Shown: positions 14,253 to 24,666, counted from the stretch's first letter. The stretch: DNA of 64,000 nt from Aliiroseovarius zhejiangensis (GCF_014656375.1 NZ_BNCH01000009.1:1-64000), one strand, 5' to 3'. The notes: a model not told the origin generated them from the sequence alone. A program made the numbers and translations.

Positions 14253-15585
14253 TGGTCATTCCTTCGACCAGCAGGCTGGGGACCATGCGGCTCAGATGGG
14301 CTTCGGCGTCATTGGCGGGGATGATCCGGCGCAGCATATCGCGCAGGTTTCCCGCGATGGTGCATTCGTTGACCGGATAAGCGATCTGCCCGTTCTCGAC
14401 CCAGAAGCCAGAGGCACCGCGCGAGTAATCTCCGGTGGTCGGATTGATGGTGGATCCGATCATTGAGGTGACGAGCAGCCCGGTGCCCATCTGCTTTATT
14501 AGATCGTCGCGGGACAAATCGCCCTGTGTCAGGGTCACATTCGAGATTGACGGCGACGGCGGTGCAGAGGTGCCGCGCGACGCATTCGCGGTGCTGCGCA
14601 GCCCCAGTTTCCCGGCCGTCGCGATGTCGAGTGTCCAACCGGTGAGCGTCCCACCATCAATAATCTTGCGCATCTGTGTTGCGAGACCTTCGCCATCGAA
14701 CGGGCGCGAGCCCGAGATGCGCGGGCGATGCGGATCTTCGATCAGATCAATGCCGTCCGGCAAGACCTGTTCGCCCAGCGCATCGCGCAACCAGGATGAC
14801 CCGCGCGCAATCATCGCCCCGTTGACCGCCGACAAAAGATGCCCGATCAGTGAGGAAGAAATCCGTTCGTCGTACAGCACCGGAAAGGCACCGGTCGGGG
14901 GTTTGCGGGCGCCTGCACGTGCTACGGTGCGGTCACCGGCTTTGGTGCCGACCTCATGCGCCGACGGCAAGTCGCACTGAAAGGTCCGCATTTCGCCGGC
15001 ATAGTCACGTTCCATCGACGCGCCTTCGCCAGTGATGGCGACCGTGGAAATGGCCCTGTGGGTGCGCCCATAGCCGCCGGAAAACCCAGTGCTGGTTGCA
15101 AGGTGGAACTGGTGCCGCCCGTAGCCCGCGGAGCTGCTGGACACCTGCGAAACGCCCTTGACGGCCAATGCGGCGGCTTCGGCCTTGGCGGCGTCGCGTT
15201 CCAGATCAGCTGGGTCTGGCTCGGGTGTTGGGTCTTGCAGCTCCAGCGCCGCCAAATCCCAGTCGCGGGCCAGCATGTCAGGGCTTGCCAGTGCGATATG
15301 AGCGTCCTCGGGTGCTTCGCGGGCCATGGTCACCGCGCGTTCGGCCATGGTTTCGATGGTCTGCGCCGAGATGTCCGAGGCCGAGACACAAGCTTGCCGC
15401 TTCCCGACCAGCACACGCAACCCGATGTCGATGCCTTCCGACCGTTCGGCATGTTCCAGTTTGCCGTGCAGCACGTCGATCGACACTGACGTCCCGTCGA
15501 CTGCCAGCGCATCCGCGCCATCGGCACCAGCCTTTCGGGCAGCATCCAGCAACTGCTGTGTCAGTTGGTCAAGCGCGTTTGTCAT
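14239..15585 (-). CDS. pmbA: TldE/PmbA-family metalloprotease subunit
   Basis: The 448-residue protein matches PmbA (TldE): an N-terminal domain (DGADALAVDGTSVSIDVLHG), a central helical part and a C-terminal domain (TASTSNAS-like region, then GLLVTSMIGSTINPTTGDYSRGASGFWVENG). TldD/TldE form a heterodimeric metalloprotease that matures modified peptides and degrades unfolded ones. TldE carries no metal-binding HExxxH, and none is present here. tldD is not in the window. The phosphatase gene overlaps its end. Confidence 0.9.
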   Translation of the reverse strand: MTNALDQLTQQLLDAARKAGADGADALAVDGTSVSIDVLHGKLEHAERSEGIDIGLRVLVGKRQACVSASDISAQTIETMAERAVTMAREAPEDAHIALASPDMLARDWDLAALELQDPTPEPDPADLERDAAKAEAAALAVKGVSQVSSSSAGYGRHQFHLATSTGFSGGYGRTHRAISTVAITGEGASMERDYAGEMRTFQCDLPSAHEVGTKAGDRTVARAGARKPPTGAFPVLYDERISSSLIGHLLSAVNGAMIARGSSWLRDALGEQVLPDGIDLIEDPHRPRISGSRPFDGEGLATQMRKIIDGGTLTGWTLDIATAGKLGLRSTANASRGTSAPPSPSISNVTLTQGDLSRDDLIKQMGTGLLVTSMIGSTINPTTGDYSRGASGFWVENGQIAYPVNECTIAGNLRDMLRRIIPANDAEAHLSRMVPSLLVEGMTIAGD

Positions 15586-15702
15586 ATCGATCCCTTTCCC
15601 GGTCGTGTCTCTGAGGTAACGTCAGGGACGCGTGGTCGCAAGATGTGACTCTGGCCTAAACCACTTTGCTGGGCTAGCACTGAGAAGACAGGAGGAGTGA
15701 GT

Positions 15703-16458
15703 ATGACAGACATGACCGGAAAAACCGTGCTGATCACCGGCGCCAGCCGTGGCATCGGCGAGGCTGCGGCCCATATCTTTGCCCAGGCCGGGGCCAACGT
15801 GGTGCTGACGGCGCGCGGAAAATCCCAGATCGACGCGATCGCCGCCGCCATTGGCAACCGCGCCCTTTCCGTGCCCTGCGATGTGTCGAAATGGGACGAT
15901 GTGAAAGCTGCCGTCGATGCGGCCGTTGCGAAATTCGGGACGGTCGATGTGCTGATCAACAACGCAGGCGTGATCGAGCCGATCGGGCCGCTGATAGACT
16001 CTGATCCCGCCCAATGGGGCCATGTGATCGACGTGAATCTGAAGGGTGTCTATTATGGAATGCGCGCGGTGATGCCGATCATGGCGGCGCAAGGGGGTGG
16101 CTCGGTCCTGACCATCAGTTCCGGTGCCGCGCATACCGCATTGGAGGGGTGGGCGCATTACTGCGCATCAAAGGCCGGGGTGCATATGTTGACCAAATCG
16201 CTGCACAAGGAAGGGGCGGGGCGGGGCATTCGCGCGATGGGCCTGTCGCCTGGCACCGTTGCCACCCAGATGCAGCGTGAGATCAAGCATTCAGGGATCA
16301 ATGCGGTCGCACAGCTTTCCTGGGCGGATCACATTCCGCCGGAATGGGTGGCGCGCGCCCTTCTGTGGATGTGCTCCGACGATGCAAACGAGTTCCTTGG
16401 CGAAGAGATATCGCTCAGGGACGAGGCGATCCGTGATCGCGCGCAGGTGCGTGGATGA
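15703..16458 (+). CDS. Short-chain dehydrogenase/reductase
   Basis: A 251-residue classical SDR. The cofactor motif is TGASRGIG (about 12-19), NNAG lies at about 87-90, and the catalytic Ser (TISSGAA), Tyr and Lys (YCASK) are present. The ATG at 15703 sits seven bases after a strong AGGAGG; the GTG two codons earlier is too close to it. Its stop overlaps the start of an enoyl-CoA hydratase gene (ATGA), which suggests a joint role in acyl-CoA or alcohol metabolism. The substrate is unknown. Confidence 0.9.
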   Translation: MTDMTGKTVLITGASRGIGEAAAHIFAQAGANVVLTARGKSQIDAIAAAIGNRALSVPCDVSKWDDVKAAVDAAVAKFGTVDVLINNAGVIEPIGPLIDSDPAQWGHVIDVNLKGVYYGMRAVMPIMAAQGGGSVLTISSGAAHTALEGWAHYCASKAGVHMLTKSLHKEGAGRGIRAMGLSPGTVATQMQREIKHSGINAVAQLSWADHIPPEWVARALLWMCSDDANEFLGEEISLRDEAIRDRAQVRG

Positions 16459-17087
16459 TTGACCTTGCCAAGCAGGACGGGGTCTGGATTGTGACCCTGA
16501 ACCGCCCCGACAAGGCCAATTCACTGACCAAGGCGATGCTAGAGGAATTGGCGCAGATTGCCATGGACGCCGCAGGCGAGGCACGGGTGCTGATCCTGAC
16601 CGGTGCAGGCAAGGTCTTCTCGGCCGGGGCAGATCTGGACGAAGCGCGTTCGGGCCTTGCGGTGGACGGGGTGTGGGAACGGCTGTCAAACGCGGTCTCG
16701 GCCGCGCCCTGCCTGACCATTGCGGCGCTGAACGGCACGCTGGCGGGTGGCGCGTTCGGCATGGCGCTGGCCTGTGACATCCGCATCGCGGTGCCCGAGG
16801 CGTCGTTCTTCTATCCGGTGATGAAACTGGGGTTCCTGCCGCAACCGTCCGACCCGCGCCGCATGGTGGGGCTGATCGGCCCGGCGCGCACCAAGATCAT
16901 TCTGATGTCCGGGCAGAAAGTGCAGGCCGACGAGGCGCTGCAATGGGGGCTGGTGGACCGGTTGGTTCCGCGTGACGCGTTGATGACTGCCGCGCTGGAC
17001 CTTGCGGATGCGGCCCGTGCGCAACAGGCTGACCATGTGGCCCAGATGAAGCAAATGATCCCTGAAACAGGCTCTGATACACCTTAA
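16455..17087 (+). CDS. Enoyl-CoA hydratase/isomerase family protein
   Basis: A 210-residue crotonase-fold protein, shorter than the usual 255-260. The N-terminal part has VWIVTLNRPDKANSL and the oxyanion-hole segments GAGKVFSAGADL and LNGTLAGGAFGMALACD. MKLGFLPQPSD follows, where hydratases usually have a catalytic Glu. The missing C-terminal helices and the change of active-site residue make the exact reaction uncertain. It is translationally coupled to the SDR gene. It overlaps the opposing HNH gene by four bases at the 3' end. Confidence 0.88.
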   Translation: MIDLAKQDGVWIVTLNRPDKANSLTKAMLEELAQIAMDAAGEARVLILTGAGKVFSAGADLDEARSGLAVDGVWERLSNAVSAAPCLTIAALNGTLAGGAFGMALACDIRIAVPEASFFYPVMKLGFLPQPSDPRRMVGLIGPARTKIILMSGQKVQADEALQWGLVDRLVPRDALMTAALDLADAARAQQADHVAQMKQMIPETGSDTP

Positions 17088-17437
17088 AATCGCCCGCGCC
17101 GCCGTCGTGCCCCCTTTGTCACTGCATAGAATTCCGGGGGCCGCTTCGCCACCCAGGTGATGAACCGTGCCAAGCCTGGATGGGATTTCAACGCCGCGAC
17201 CGTGTTGAACTGCCGCGCCAGATCAGCCTCGCTCAGTTCAAGGTGGATCTGGTTGTGACAGATCTGATGCAACAGCACCACCGGCCCACCCTTGCCGCCC
17301 CGCAGCTTGGGCACAAGATGATGTTTGCTTTGCGCTACGTCAGGCGGAATGGGCCTGCCACACAGGGCGCAGAGGGGCACAGAATCCTTGCCCTTTGAGG
17401 TCAGTTCGCTATCCATGCTGCACAGTTTTGCAAGCAT
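17084..17437 (-). CDS. Small HNH-type protein
   Basis: A 117-residue protein with a zinc-binding HNH core: CALCGRPIPPD, then HHLVPKLRGGKGG and CHNQIH (Cys24, Cys27, His40-41, Cys60, His64 roughly). The C-terminal tail is very basic (KGARRRRGRF). This type of short stand-alone HNH protein is common in Alphaproteobacteria, and its role is not established. It is convergent with the enoyl-CoA hydratase gene and divergent from mscS. A second ATG eight codons in (17416) may be the true start. Confidence 0.8.
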   Translation of the reverse strand: MLAKLCSMDSELTSKGKDSVPLCALCGRPIPPDVAQSKHHLVPKLRGGKGGPVVLLHQICHNQIHLELSEADLARQFNTVAALKSHPGLARFITWVAKRPPEFYAVTKGARRRRGRF

Positions 17438-17461
17438 TCAGGGTTTGACAAGGGGACACGC

Positions 17462-18787
17462 ATGGAGAACCGCCCGGAAATCGTGGATCAGGCCATCGAC
17501 TATTTCAATCAGGCTTGGGATCTGGCGGAAAGCTGGCTGTTGTCCCCCGCGGCGTGGTCTCAGTTCGGATTGCTGGTTCTGGCCTATCTGGCTGCCCGGT
17601 TGGTGGCGCGCAAACTTGGCCCGGTCATTACTCGTGTTCTAACCCCCACCGGTAGCCAAACGAACCCGTTGGCCAAGGCGCGTCTGTTCCTTTTGATGTT
17701 TCTGCCCTTGCTCTTGCCGCTTTTGGCCTGGGCCTTCACCGGGATCGGCGAACAGGTGACACGATCGCTGTTTGGCTCCGGCGCGGTGATTGCGTTCGGC
17801 AAGCGGCTTTTCCTGTTCCTTGCCGTCCGTGCCTTCGTCAAGCAGATCATCAAGGATCCGTTCCTGAAGCTGTTGGGACGTTACGTGCTGATCCCCGTCG
17901 CGGCACTTTACCTTTTCGGGCTGCTGGAGCCGGTGACGACCAAGCTGGACGAAACCATCGTGCCGCTGGGCAATATGAGCTTTTCGCTTCTGTTTGCGGT
18001 GAAATTCGTGGTGATCAGCGGTGCGATTTTCTGGTTGGGTCGGTGGTCGAACGATCAGACCCGGCAGGCGATCAAGAAACAGAAGGAAATGCGCCCTGCC
18101 ACGCGTGAATTGGCCGCCAAGGCCGCTGAAATCGCGATCTTCGGCGTAGCGTTTCTGGTCTTGATGAACATCATGGGCATCAACCTGACCTCGCTTGCTG
18201 TTCTGGGGGGTGCCATTGGTGTCGGGCTGGGGTTTGGCCTGCAACAGATTGCGTCGAACTTCATCTCGGGCGTGATCCTTCTGCTGGAAGGACAGGCGAC
18301 GGTTGGCGATTATGTCGAACTGGACGGGGGCGAGGCGGGCACGATCGTCAAGATGACCGCCCGCGCGGCCATATTAGAGACGTTTGACGGTCGCTGGATC
18401 GTTGTGCCCAACGAACATTTCATCACCACCCGCGTGGTGAACTATTCGGACGCGGGCAGCGCCAACCGCTATGAAGCGCCGTTTTCCGTGAGCTATGACA
18501 GCGATATCGAGGCGATCCCAGAGCTGATCGAAAAGGCGGTGGCCGAGCTGGATTTCGTGCTGAATGACCCCGAAGAATGCAAACCCGACTGTGAACTGCG
18601 CGCCTTTGGCGACAGTGGCGTGGATTTCGCGGTGGAGTTCTGGGTGAACGGCATCGACGATGGGCGCAACAAGTTCACTCCGCGCGTGATGATGCAGGTG
18701 TGGAAAACGCTCAAGGCCAATAGCATCGAAATCCCCTATCCGCATCGCGTGGTTGAGATGAAGGCCCCGGCGCAGGACGGCGCGTGA
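17462..18787 (+). CDS. MscS-family mechanosensitive ion channel
   Basis: A 441-residue inner-membrane protein with about five hydrophobic segments in the first 260 residues. The MscS core follows: the pore helix region LTSLAVLGGAIGVGLGFGLQ near 240 and the beta domain (ASNFISGVILLLEGQATVGDYVEL, near 265-290), then a cytoplasmic alpha/beta domain. Such channels open under membrane tension and release solutes on osmotic downshock. It is translationally coupled to the following flavoprotein gene by a four-base overlap; no functional link is evident. Confidence 0.92.
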   Translation: MENRPEIVDQAIDYFNQAWDLAESWLLSPAAWSQFGLLVLAYLAARLVARKLGPVITRVLTPTGSQTNPLAKARLFLLMFLPLLLPLLAWAFTGIGEQVTRSLFGSGAVIAFGKRLFLFLAVRAFVKQIIKDPFLKLLGRYVLIPVAALYLFGLLEPVTTKLDETIVPLGNMSFSLLFAVKFVVISGAIFWLGRWSNDQTRQAIKKQKEMRPATRELAAKAAEIAIFGVAFLVLMNIMGINLTSLAVLGGAIGVGLGFGLQQIASNFISGVILLLEGQATVGDYVELDGGEAGTIVKMTARAAILETFDGRWIVVPNEHFITTRVVNYSDAGSANRYEAPFSVSYDSDIEAIPELIEKAVAELDFVLNDPEECKPDCELRAFGDSGVDFAVEFWVNGIDDGRNKFTPRVMMQVWKTLKANSIEIPYPHRVVEMKAPAQDGA

Positions 18788-19980
18788 CACAGGCTTTGGT
18801 CATCGGTGCCGGGCCTGCCGGGCTGATGGCGGCCGAGATGCTGGCGCAGGCGGGCTTGTCCGTCACCGTGGCCGATGCCAAACCATCGCCGGCGCGCAAG
18901 TTCCTGATGGCCGGCAAATCGGGACTGAACCTGACCAAGTCCGAACCACTTGCCACTTTCCTGAACCAGATCGACGGCCCCGATCTGCTGCGCGACATCG
19001 TTGCCGGGTTCGGGCCAGAGGCGGTGCAAGACTGGGCGCGTGAATTGGGACAGGATGTGTTCACCGGAAGTTCGGGCCGGGTCTTTCCGGTGGCCATGAA
19101 AGCCTCGCCCCTGTTGCGGGCATGGCTGGCGCGGCTTGACCATTTGGGCGTTGTCTTGCGCCGCAACTGGCGTTGGACCGGGATCAAGGACCGCGAGATG
19201 GCGTTCCAGACGCCCGAAGGCGCAGAGGTGCTGACCCCCTGCGTTACCGTTCTGGCGTTAGGCGGCGGCAGCTGGTCACGATTGGGGTCAGACGGAAAAT
19301 GGGTCTCTATCCTTGCGGAAAGCGGCGTTGCCTGCGTGCCGTTTCAGCCGTCGAACATGGGGTTCAGGGTGGATTGGACCGCCCATATGAGCCGCCATTT
19401 CGGGTCGCCCATCAAGCCTGCGCGGCTGCAAGCCGGCGGGGAGTCGGTGGTGGGGGAGTTCGTTGTATCGTCCCGGGGGATCGAAGGGTCGGCGGTCTAC
19501 GCCGTCAGCCGGGCGACGCGCGACGGTGCGCCCCTGACGGTCGATCTGACGCCTGATCGCAGCGTTGAAGATGTCACCGCCCGGCTGGCAAAACCGCGTG
19601 GCAAGTCAAGCATAACAAACCACCTGCGCAAGTCACTGAAGCTGGACCCGGCCAAGATCGCGCTGTTGCAAGAATTTACACGTCCCCTGCCGCATGACCC
19701 GGCCACGCTGGCGGCGCTGATCAAGGCGTTGCCGATCCGGCACCAAGGCCCGCGCCCGATCGACGAGGCGATTTCGACCGCAGGTGGCTTATCCTTCGAT
19801 GCGTTGGACGCCGGATTGATGATCAAGGCCCTGCCCGGTGTTTTTGCCGCGGGCGAGATGCTGGATTGGGATGCGCCGACAGGGGGGTATCTGTTGACCA
19901 CCTGCCTTGCCACCGGGCGTCATGCTGGGCAGGCCGCCGCGCGCTGGGCGCGGGATCACGCGCCGGAAGCGCGCAGATAA
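18784..19980 (+). CDS. NAD(P)/FAD-dependent oxidoreductase, BaiN/HI0933-like (TIGR03862 type)
   Basis: A 398-residue flavoprotein beginning with GTG. The FAD-binding motif is VIGAGPAGLMAAEML at 5-19, followed by ARKFLMAGKSGLNLTKSE, diagnostic of the HI0933/BaiN family. LALGGGSWSRLGSDG lies near 155, and the C-terminal FAD loop GGYLLTTCLATGRHAGQAAA closes the fold. Physiological substrates of this family are mostly unknown. It overlaps the 3' end of the opposing GST gene by 25 bases. Confidence 0.88.
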   Translation: MTQALVIGAGPAGLMAAEMLAQAGLSVTVADAKPSPARKFLMAGKSGLNLTKSEPLATFLNQIDGPDLLRDIVAGFGPEAVQDWARELGQDVFTGSSGRVFPVAMKASPLLRAWLARLDHLGVVLRRNWRWTGIKDREMAFQTPEGAEVLTPCVTVLALGGGSWSRLGSDGKWVSILAESGVACVPFQPSNMGFRVDWTAHMSRHFGSPIKPARLQAGGESVVGEFVVSSRGIEGSAVYAVSRATRDGAPLTVDLTPDRSVEDVTARLAKPRGKSSITNHLRKSLKLDPAKIALLQEFTRPLPHDPATLAALIKALPIRHQGPRPIDEAISTAGGLSFDALDAGLMIKALPGVFAAGEMLDWDAPTGGYLLTTCLATGRHAGQAAARWARDHAPEARR

Positions 19981-20546
19981 GCCGCCCGACCGCGCAGCGG
20001 TTTGGCATAGGCGCGAAAGGCGGCGTTTTCCAGTGGGAAGCCCGCCGCGATGGCCCAGCTTCCGCAATGGGTGGCGATGATGTCCGGCACGGTCATTGTC
20101 TCGCCCATCAAAAACGGCGCGTCCCCCTTGCGCCGCATCAACTCGTCCACCGCGCGGGCAAATTCCCATTTCAGGCTCTGTTTCACCTGGGGAACGCGTT
20201 TTTCTTCGGGCAGGACGAAGGTGTGACGCGCAGCGGTCCACAAGGTCGCGTCCATCTCGTCCAGAATGAAATGGGTGAAGCCGTCCTGGCGCGCGCGATC
20301 AAGCGTGCCTGCGCGGTAGGTCAGCGCCCCGTGCTTGTCGGCAAGATACTGCATGATCGCGGTGCTGTCGGTCAGGGCTGCGTCGCCGTCCAGAAGCACC
20401 GGCACCTTGCCCGCCGGGTTGAGCGCGCGAAGCGCCTCGGACCGCGGTGCATGAGGCAGGTGGTCATAGCTTTGCCCCAACTCTTCCAACATCCACAGCA
20501 CCCGAAAGGTGCGGGTCACGGTCGGCCCGATCACGGTATAGCTCAT
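19956..20546 (-). CDS. Glutathione S-transferase family protein
   Basis: A 196-residue protein with an N-terminal thioredoxin-like domain (TRTFRVLWMLEELGQSYD, then NPAGKVPVLLDGD and the Glu/Asp-Ser glutathione site as LTDSTAIMQYLAD) and an all-helical C-terminal domain. It is the last gene of a minus-strand run with holA, lptE and leuS, joined to holA by an ATGA overlap. The substrate is unknown, and a stress or detoxification role is inferred from the family. Confidence 0.88.
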   Translation of the reverse strand: MSYTVIGPTVTRTFRVLWMLEELGQSYDHLPHAPRSEALRALNPAGKVPVLLDGDAALTDSTAIMQYLADKHGALTYRAGTLDRARQDGFTHFILDEMDATLWTAARHTFVLPEEKRVPQVKQSLKWEFARAVDELMRRKGDAPFLMGETMTVPDIIATHCGSWAIAAGFPLENAAFRAYAKPLRGRAAYLRASGA

Positions 20547-21568
20547 CTGCGTCCCCCCAACATGGCCAGCCGGATCAATGTGCGTTCCATCAGCGCCATA
20601 ACCGGCGCCTTCTGTGTGGACCGCAAGGTCAGATCAGTGTCGACCAGAATTTCCAGCGCCTGTTCCAGCCGCGACAGCCCCCAGTGCTGCGCCTGTCGAA
20701 CCATGCGGTCGCGGCTTTTGAAATGCACGGGCGGGCGCAGGCGATTGATGCCCTGGCCCGGCCCACCCGGATCAGCCGACGCCGCATGCAGCGCGCGGAA
20801 ATGGCGGGTGGCCGCGATGCACAGGCCGACGGGATCGGCACCCTGCGCCTGAAGTCGGGCCAAAACGGGCCCTATCTCACCTGAACGCCCCTCGGCGGTG
20901 GCGTGCAGCAGGTCATCCAACCCGGCCTCGGTCGAGGTGGGAGACACCGCCAGCACATCATCGGGGATGACAGGCGATGGGTCGCCCAATTTGTAAAGGC
21001 CCAGCTTTTCCATGGTTTGCCGGAAATCACCTGGATCAAGCTCGCGCGACAATCCGGTCAGATCGGTCATGGCTTCGGGTGAAATATCTTTGACCCCGGC
21101 GCGTTTCAGATCAGCCTCGATCTCGTCGCGGGTGGGGGGGTCGTCATAGATGCCGACGGCAAAGGCATTCGAATGCGATTCGAACAGCTTGCGCAACGCC
21201 CCACGGGGTTTCAGGTTTCCTGCCGTGACGACGATTTGCGCGTCACCTTCCTGCCAGTCCGTCAGGGCGGCGGTGATCACGGGGGCGGAGGTTTCCGTGG
21301 CGTCTTCGACAAACGCCACGCGGGGGCCGGGAAAGAAACCTTGAGATTTGACCGCAACGGACAGCATCGCCGGATCCTTGCGCAGATCCCCGGCCTGCAG
21401 ACGGGACAGGCGCATTTCCTCTTCGCCGCCCGGGCCGATCAGGTTGGCGATCAGCTCCTGCCGTTTCAGGGCGACGCGCATCGCGTCTTGCCCAAAAATC
21501 AGAACTCCCGCACGTGTCGGGTCAGGCTTGGCAAAATACCTGGCCGCATCGCGGGGCGCGAGCTTCAT
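20543..21568 (-). CDS. holA: DNA polymerase III subunit delta
   Basis: The 341-residue clamp-loader subunit opens the beta clamp as part of the DnaX complex. The delta-type AAA+ region is recognisable: RAGVLIFGQDAMRVALKRQEL at the N-terminus and RVAFVEDATE with the degenerate nucleotide site typical of delta. The C-terminal collar domain contains LQAQGADPVGLCIAATRHFR. It sits between lptE and a GST gene with four-base overlaps on both sides. The leuS-lptE-holA order is conserved in many Proteobacteria and supports the call. Confidence 0.9.
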   Translation of the reverse strand: MKLAPRDAARYFAKPDPTRAGVLIFGQDAMRVALKRQELIANLIGPGGEEEMRLSRLQAGDLRKDPAMLSVAVKSQGFFPGPRVAFVEDATETSAPVITAALTDWQEGDAQIVVTAGNLKPRGALRKLFESHSNAFAVGIYDDPPTRDEIEADLKRAGVKDISPEAMTDLTGLSRELDPGDFRQTMEKLGLYKLGDPSPVIPDDVLAVSPTSTEAGLDDLLHATAEGRSGEIGPVLARLQAQGADPVGLCIAATRHFRALHAASADPGGPGQGINRLRPPVHFKSRDRMVRQAQHWGLSRLEQALEILVDTDLTLRSTQKAPVMALMERTLIRLAMLGGRR

Positions 21569-22062
21569 TCGCCCCAGCCTGAGAATGTGGCGGTGAAGCG
21601 CGTCACCATCATGTCGGCCAGCATCACCATCAGGCGTCGATTCGCATCCCGTTCAACCGAAGCGGTCGAGACCGTGGACCCTTCGGTCGAATATGAGGTG
21701 AAATTGGACAGGCTGCCGCTTTCCACCACGTCCCCGCTTGCAACGGATGTCACGGAAAACTCAACCGCACCAAGGATTTGCGTGCGGGTGATTTCCTGCC
21801 TTGGGGTGACACCGACATCTTCGGACCGGGTGGTGATCGTGTAGCTCAGCGCATACGCGGCCGACAGGTTGCGGCCCAGGCGTTCTTCCAGTCGCTTCAC
21901 CAGCTCATAGCTGTTGGCGTCCGATGGCGCGGCGACGGTCACGGCGCCACGCAGCCCTTCGGCCGAGCCGCCCGGCGCATAGACCGGGGTGAACCCGCAG
22001 GCCGACATCGCCGCCACGGCAGCGAAAGACAACAGCATAGACCGGCGATCAGACCACGACAT
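21565..22062 (-). CDS. lptE: LPS-assembly lipoprotein LptE
   Basis: The 165-residue protein has a signal sequence ending in a lipobox-like [19 protein letters not shown], with Cys22 as the lipidation site. The mature part has the LptE feature of a [10 protein letters not shown] start and a two-layer alpha/beta fold. LptE plugs the LptD barrel and helps deliver LPS to the outer leaflet. It overlaps leuS by 14 bases at its start and holA by four at its end. Identification leans on the lipoprotein start and gene order. Confidence 0.85.
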   Translation of the reverse strand: MSWSDRRSMLLSFAAVAAMSACGFTPVYAPGGSAEGLRGAVTVAAPSDANSYELVKRLEERLGRNLSAAYALSYTITTRSEDVGVTPRQEITRTQILGAVEFSVTSVASGDVVESGSLSNFTSYSTEGSTVSTASVERDANRRLMVMLADMMVTRFTATFSGWGE

Positions 22063-24592
22063 TCACAATGCGCCCCGGAACCACGATGACTTTCTTGGGC
22101 GACTTGCCATTCAGCGCCCTGACGACAGCATCCTCGGCCAGCGCCAGTTTTTCAACCTCGGCCTTGTCCATATCTTTGGGCACGCTGATTTCTGCGCGGC
22201 GTTTGCCGTTGATCTGGATGGGCATGGTCACGGTATCGTCGACCAGCATCGCCTCGTCCGCTTTAGGCCATGGGGCTTGCGCGATCAGCCCGTCACCGCC
22301 CAGCATCGACCAGATTTCTTCGGACAGGTGCGGGGTCATGGGCGACATCAGTTGCGCCAAGGTGCGCATCGCAAGTTTCTGGGCAGCGCCCCCGGCCCTG
22401 GATTTCGAAATCGTGTTCTGGAACGCATACAGCTTGGCGATGGCGGCGTTGAAGCCGAAACTTTCAATCCCCATCGTCACATCGTGAATGGCCTTATGCA
22501 TGGCACGCAGAAGATCGGTGTCGTCGCCTTCCGCATCATCCATTGCGGCAATTTTCACTGCGGTCGCGTGGACGCGGGCCAAATGTTTGGCCGCGGCTTC
22601 TGCGCCTGAGGCCGTCCATTCCACATCACGCTCGGGCGGCGAATCGCTCAGCACGAACCAGCGGGCGGTGTCGGCCCCGAAGGACGAGATGATATGCGCC
22701 GGATCGACCACGTTCTTCTTGGATTTCGACATTTTGGCCGAGGGGATAACCTCGACCTCGGTGCCACAGGCACCCAGTCGCGCGCCGTTCTCGGTCCACT
22801 CGATGTCTTCCGGCAGGTGATACACCGGCCGGTCGTTCTCATCCCGCGTGACATAGATTTCATGTGTCACCATGCCCTGCGTGAACAGCGCATTGAACGG
22901 CTCGATCGCCTCGTCGGGCAGGTGGCCGCAGATGTTCATCGCACGCGCAAAGAAGCGGGAATAGAGCAGGTGCAGAATCGCGTGCTCAATGCCGCCGATA
23001 TACTGGTCGACATTCATCCAATAGCTGGCGTCGTCCAGATCCGTGGGCGTTGCCGCGTTCGGAGAGGTAAAGCGCGCGAAATACCACGACGAATCAACAA
23101 ATGTGTCCATCGTGTCGGTTTCGCGCTGGGCGGGCTTGCCGCAGGACGGGCAGGCGCAGTCGCGCCATGTCGGGTGACGGTCCAGCGGGTTGCCGGGCAC
23201 GTCGAACGTGACGTCCTCGGGCAGTTTGATCGGCAAATTCTCTTTCTTTTCAGGCACAACGCCGCAATCTGGGCAATGCACAACGGGGATAGGGCAGCCC
23301 CAATAGCGTTGGCGGCTCAGCCCCCAGTCGCGCAGGCGGAATTTCTCGACGCCCGTGCCCCATCCGGCCTTTTCAGCGAATTTGATCGTCGCCTCGATCG
23401 CTTCGTCACCCGTGGCTTCGTCCAATCCGGCGAAGTGATTGATCCATTTCACTTTTTCGGTTTTTGGCGGCACGAAGGCTTCTTTTTCGACGGGCGAGGG
23501 GTCGTCAAGCGACAGGAATGTGTCCACCACCGGCAAATCATACTTGCGGCAGAAATCAAGGTCGCGCTGGTCATGGGCCGGGCAGGCGAAGATCGCGCCG
23601 GTGCCATAGTCCATCAGGATGAAGTTGGCGATCCAGACCGGCAGTTCCCAATTCGGGTCCAGCGGATGTTTCACGCGGATACCAGTGTCATAGCCCAGCT
23701 TCTCGGCGGTTTCGATCGCCTCTTCCGTGGTGCCGCCCTTGCGCATTTCAGCCAGTTTGGCGGCAACTTCAGGATTCTCAGCCTCCAACTCTTTCGAAAT
23801 TGGGTGGTCGGGCGAGATACCGATGAAGGACGCCCCCATCAGCGTGTCGGGGCGGGTCGTATAGACCTCGATCTCGCCGCCATCGGTGCGTTCAAAGCTG
23901 AATTGCAGACCTTGGCTGCGGCCGATCCAGTTGGCCTGCATGGTGCGCACCTTCTCGGGCCAGTTGTCCAGCCCGTCCAGCGCCTCCAGCAATTCGGCGG
24001 AGTAATCCGAGATCTTGAAGAACCATTGAGTCAACTCGCGACGCTCCACCGGGGCACCGGACCGCCAGCCGCATCCGTCGATCACCTGTTCATTGGCCAG
24101 AACCGTCATGTCGACCGGATCCCAGTTCACCGTGGCGTTCTTGCGATAAACCAGACCCTTTTCCATGAAGTCGATGAACATCGCCTGTTGCTGGCCGTAA
24201 TATTCCGGGTCGCAGGTGGCGAATTCGCGGGACCAGTCGATGGACAGACCCAAGGGCTTCATCTGCCCCTTCATCGTCTTGATGTTGTCATAGGTCCAGG
24301 TGCCCGGATGACCGCCCTGTGCCATCGCGGCGTTTTCGGCGGGCATCCCGAAGGCATCCCAGCCCATCGGGTGTAACACACTGAAACCACAGGAAGATTT
24401 GTAACGCGAGATCACGTCGCCCATGGTGTAGTTGCGCACGTGTCCCATATGGATACGGCCCGACGGATAGGGAAACATCTCAAGCACATAATATTTGGGC
24501 TTGGTTTCATCGCGCTTGGCGGTGAAAATCCCGGCCTTGTCCCAGGCGTCTTGCCATTTCGGTTCGATATCGGCGGCTGTGTATCGCGACAT
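22049..24592 (-). CDS. leuS: Leucyl-tRNA synthetase
   Basis: An 847-residue class Ia synthetase that charges tRNA-Leu. The HIGH motif is HMGH at 48-51 within [15 protein letters not shown], and the KMSKS motif lies at 620-624. The editing (CP1) domain between them keeps the family sequence [21 protein letters not shown] zinc-type CPDCG and CPSCG pair is present near 440-490. Full length for the family. A hairpin at 24613-24637 lies upstream between it and the DUF3576 gene. It leads directly into lptE with a 14-base overlap. Confidence 0.97.
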   Translation of the reverse strand: MSRYTAADIEPKWQDAWDKAGIFTAKRDETKPKYYVLEMFPYPSGRIHMGHVRNYTMGDVISRYKSSCGFSVLHPMGWDAFGMPAENAAMAQGGHPGTWTYDNIKTMKGQMKPLGLSIDWSREFATCDPEYYGQQQAMFIDFMEKGLVYRKNATVNWDPVDMTVLANEQVIDGCGWRSGAPVERRELTQWFFKISDYSAELLEALDGLDNWPEKVRTMQANWIGRSQGLQFSFERTDGGEIEVYTTRPDTLMGASFIGISPDHPISKELEAENPEVAAKLAEMRKGGTTEEAIETAEKLGYDTGIRVKHPLDPNWELPVWIANFILMDYGTGAIFACPAHDQRDLDFCRKYDLPVVDTFLSLDDPSPVEKEAFVPPKTEKVKWINHFAGLDEATGDEAIEATIKFAEKAGWGTGVEKFRLRDWGLSRQRYWGCPIPVVHCPDCGVVPEKKENLPIKLPEDVTFDVPGNPLDRHPTWRDCACPSCGKPAQRETDTMDTFVDSSWYFARFTSPNAATPTDLDDASYWMNVDQYIGGIEHAILHLLYSRFFARAMNICGHLPDEAIEPFNALFTQGMVTHEIYVTRDENDRPVYHLPEDIEWTENGARLGACGTEVEVIPSAKMSKSKKNVVDPAHIISSFGADTARWFVLSDSPPERDVEWTASGAEAAAKHLARVHATAVKIAAMDDAEGDDTDLLRAMHKAIHDVTMGIESFGFNAAIAKLYAFQNTISKSRAGGAAQKLAMRTLAQLMSPMTPHLSEEIWSMLGGDGLIAQAPWPKADEAMLVDDTVTMPIQINGKRRAEISVPKDMDKAEVEKLALAEDAVVRALNGKSPKKVIVVPGRIVNVVV

Positions 24593-24612
24593 GCGGCTTG
24601 ATCCTTGATGTG

Positions 24613-24637
24613 AAAACGCCGGGCGTGTGGCCCGGCG
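24613..24637 (-). terminator. Hairpin downstream of the DUF3576 gene
   Basis: The arms CGCCGGGC (24617-24624) and GCCCGGCG (24630-24637) are perfect with a five-base loop. On the minus strand the hairpin is followed by TTTTC. It may terminate or attenuate transcription from the DUF3576 gene into leuS. Confidence 0.65.
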
Positions 24638-24666
24638 CTTGTATTAATCCTCTGGTCGGTCCGGGT

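Noticed and set aside
22694-24376. Long plus-strand frame antisense to leuS
   Set aside because: leuS carries clear HIGH and KMSKS motifs; the antisense frame is a high-GC shadow.
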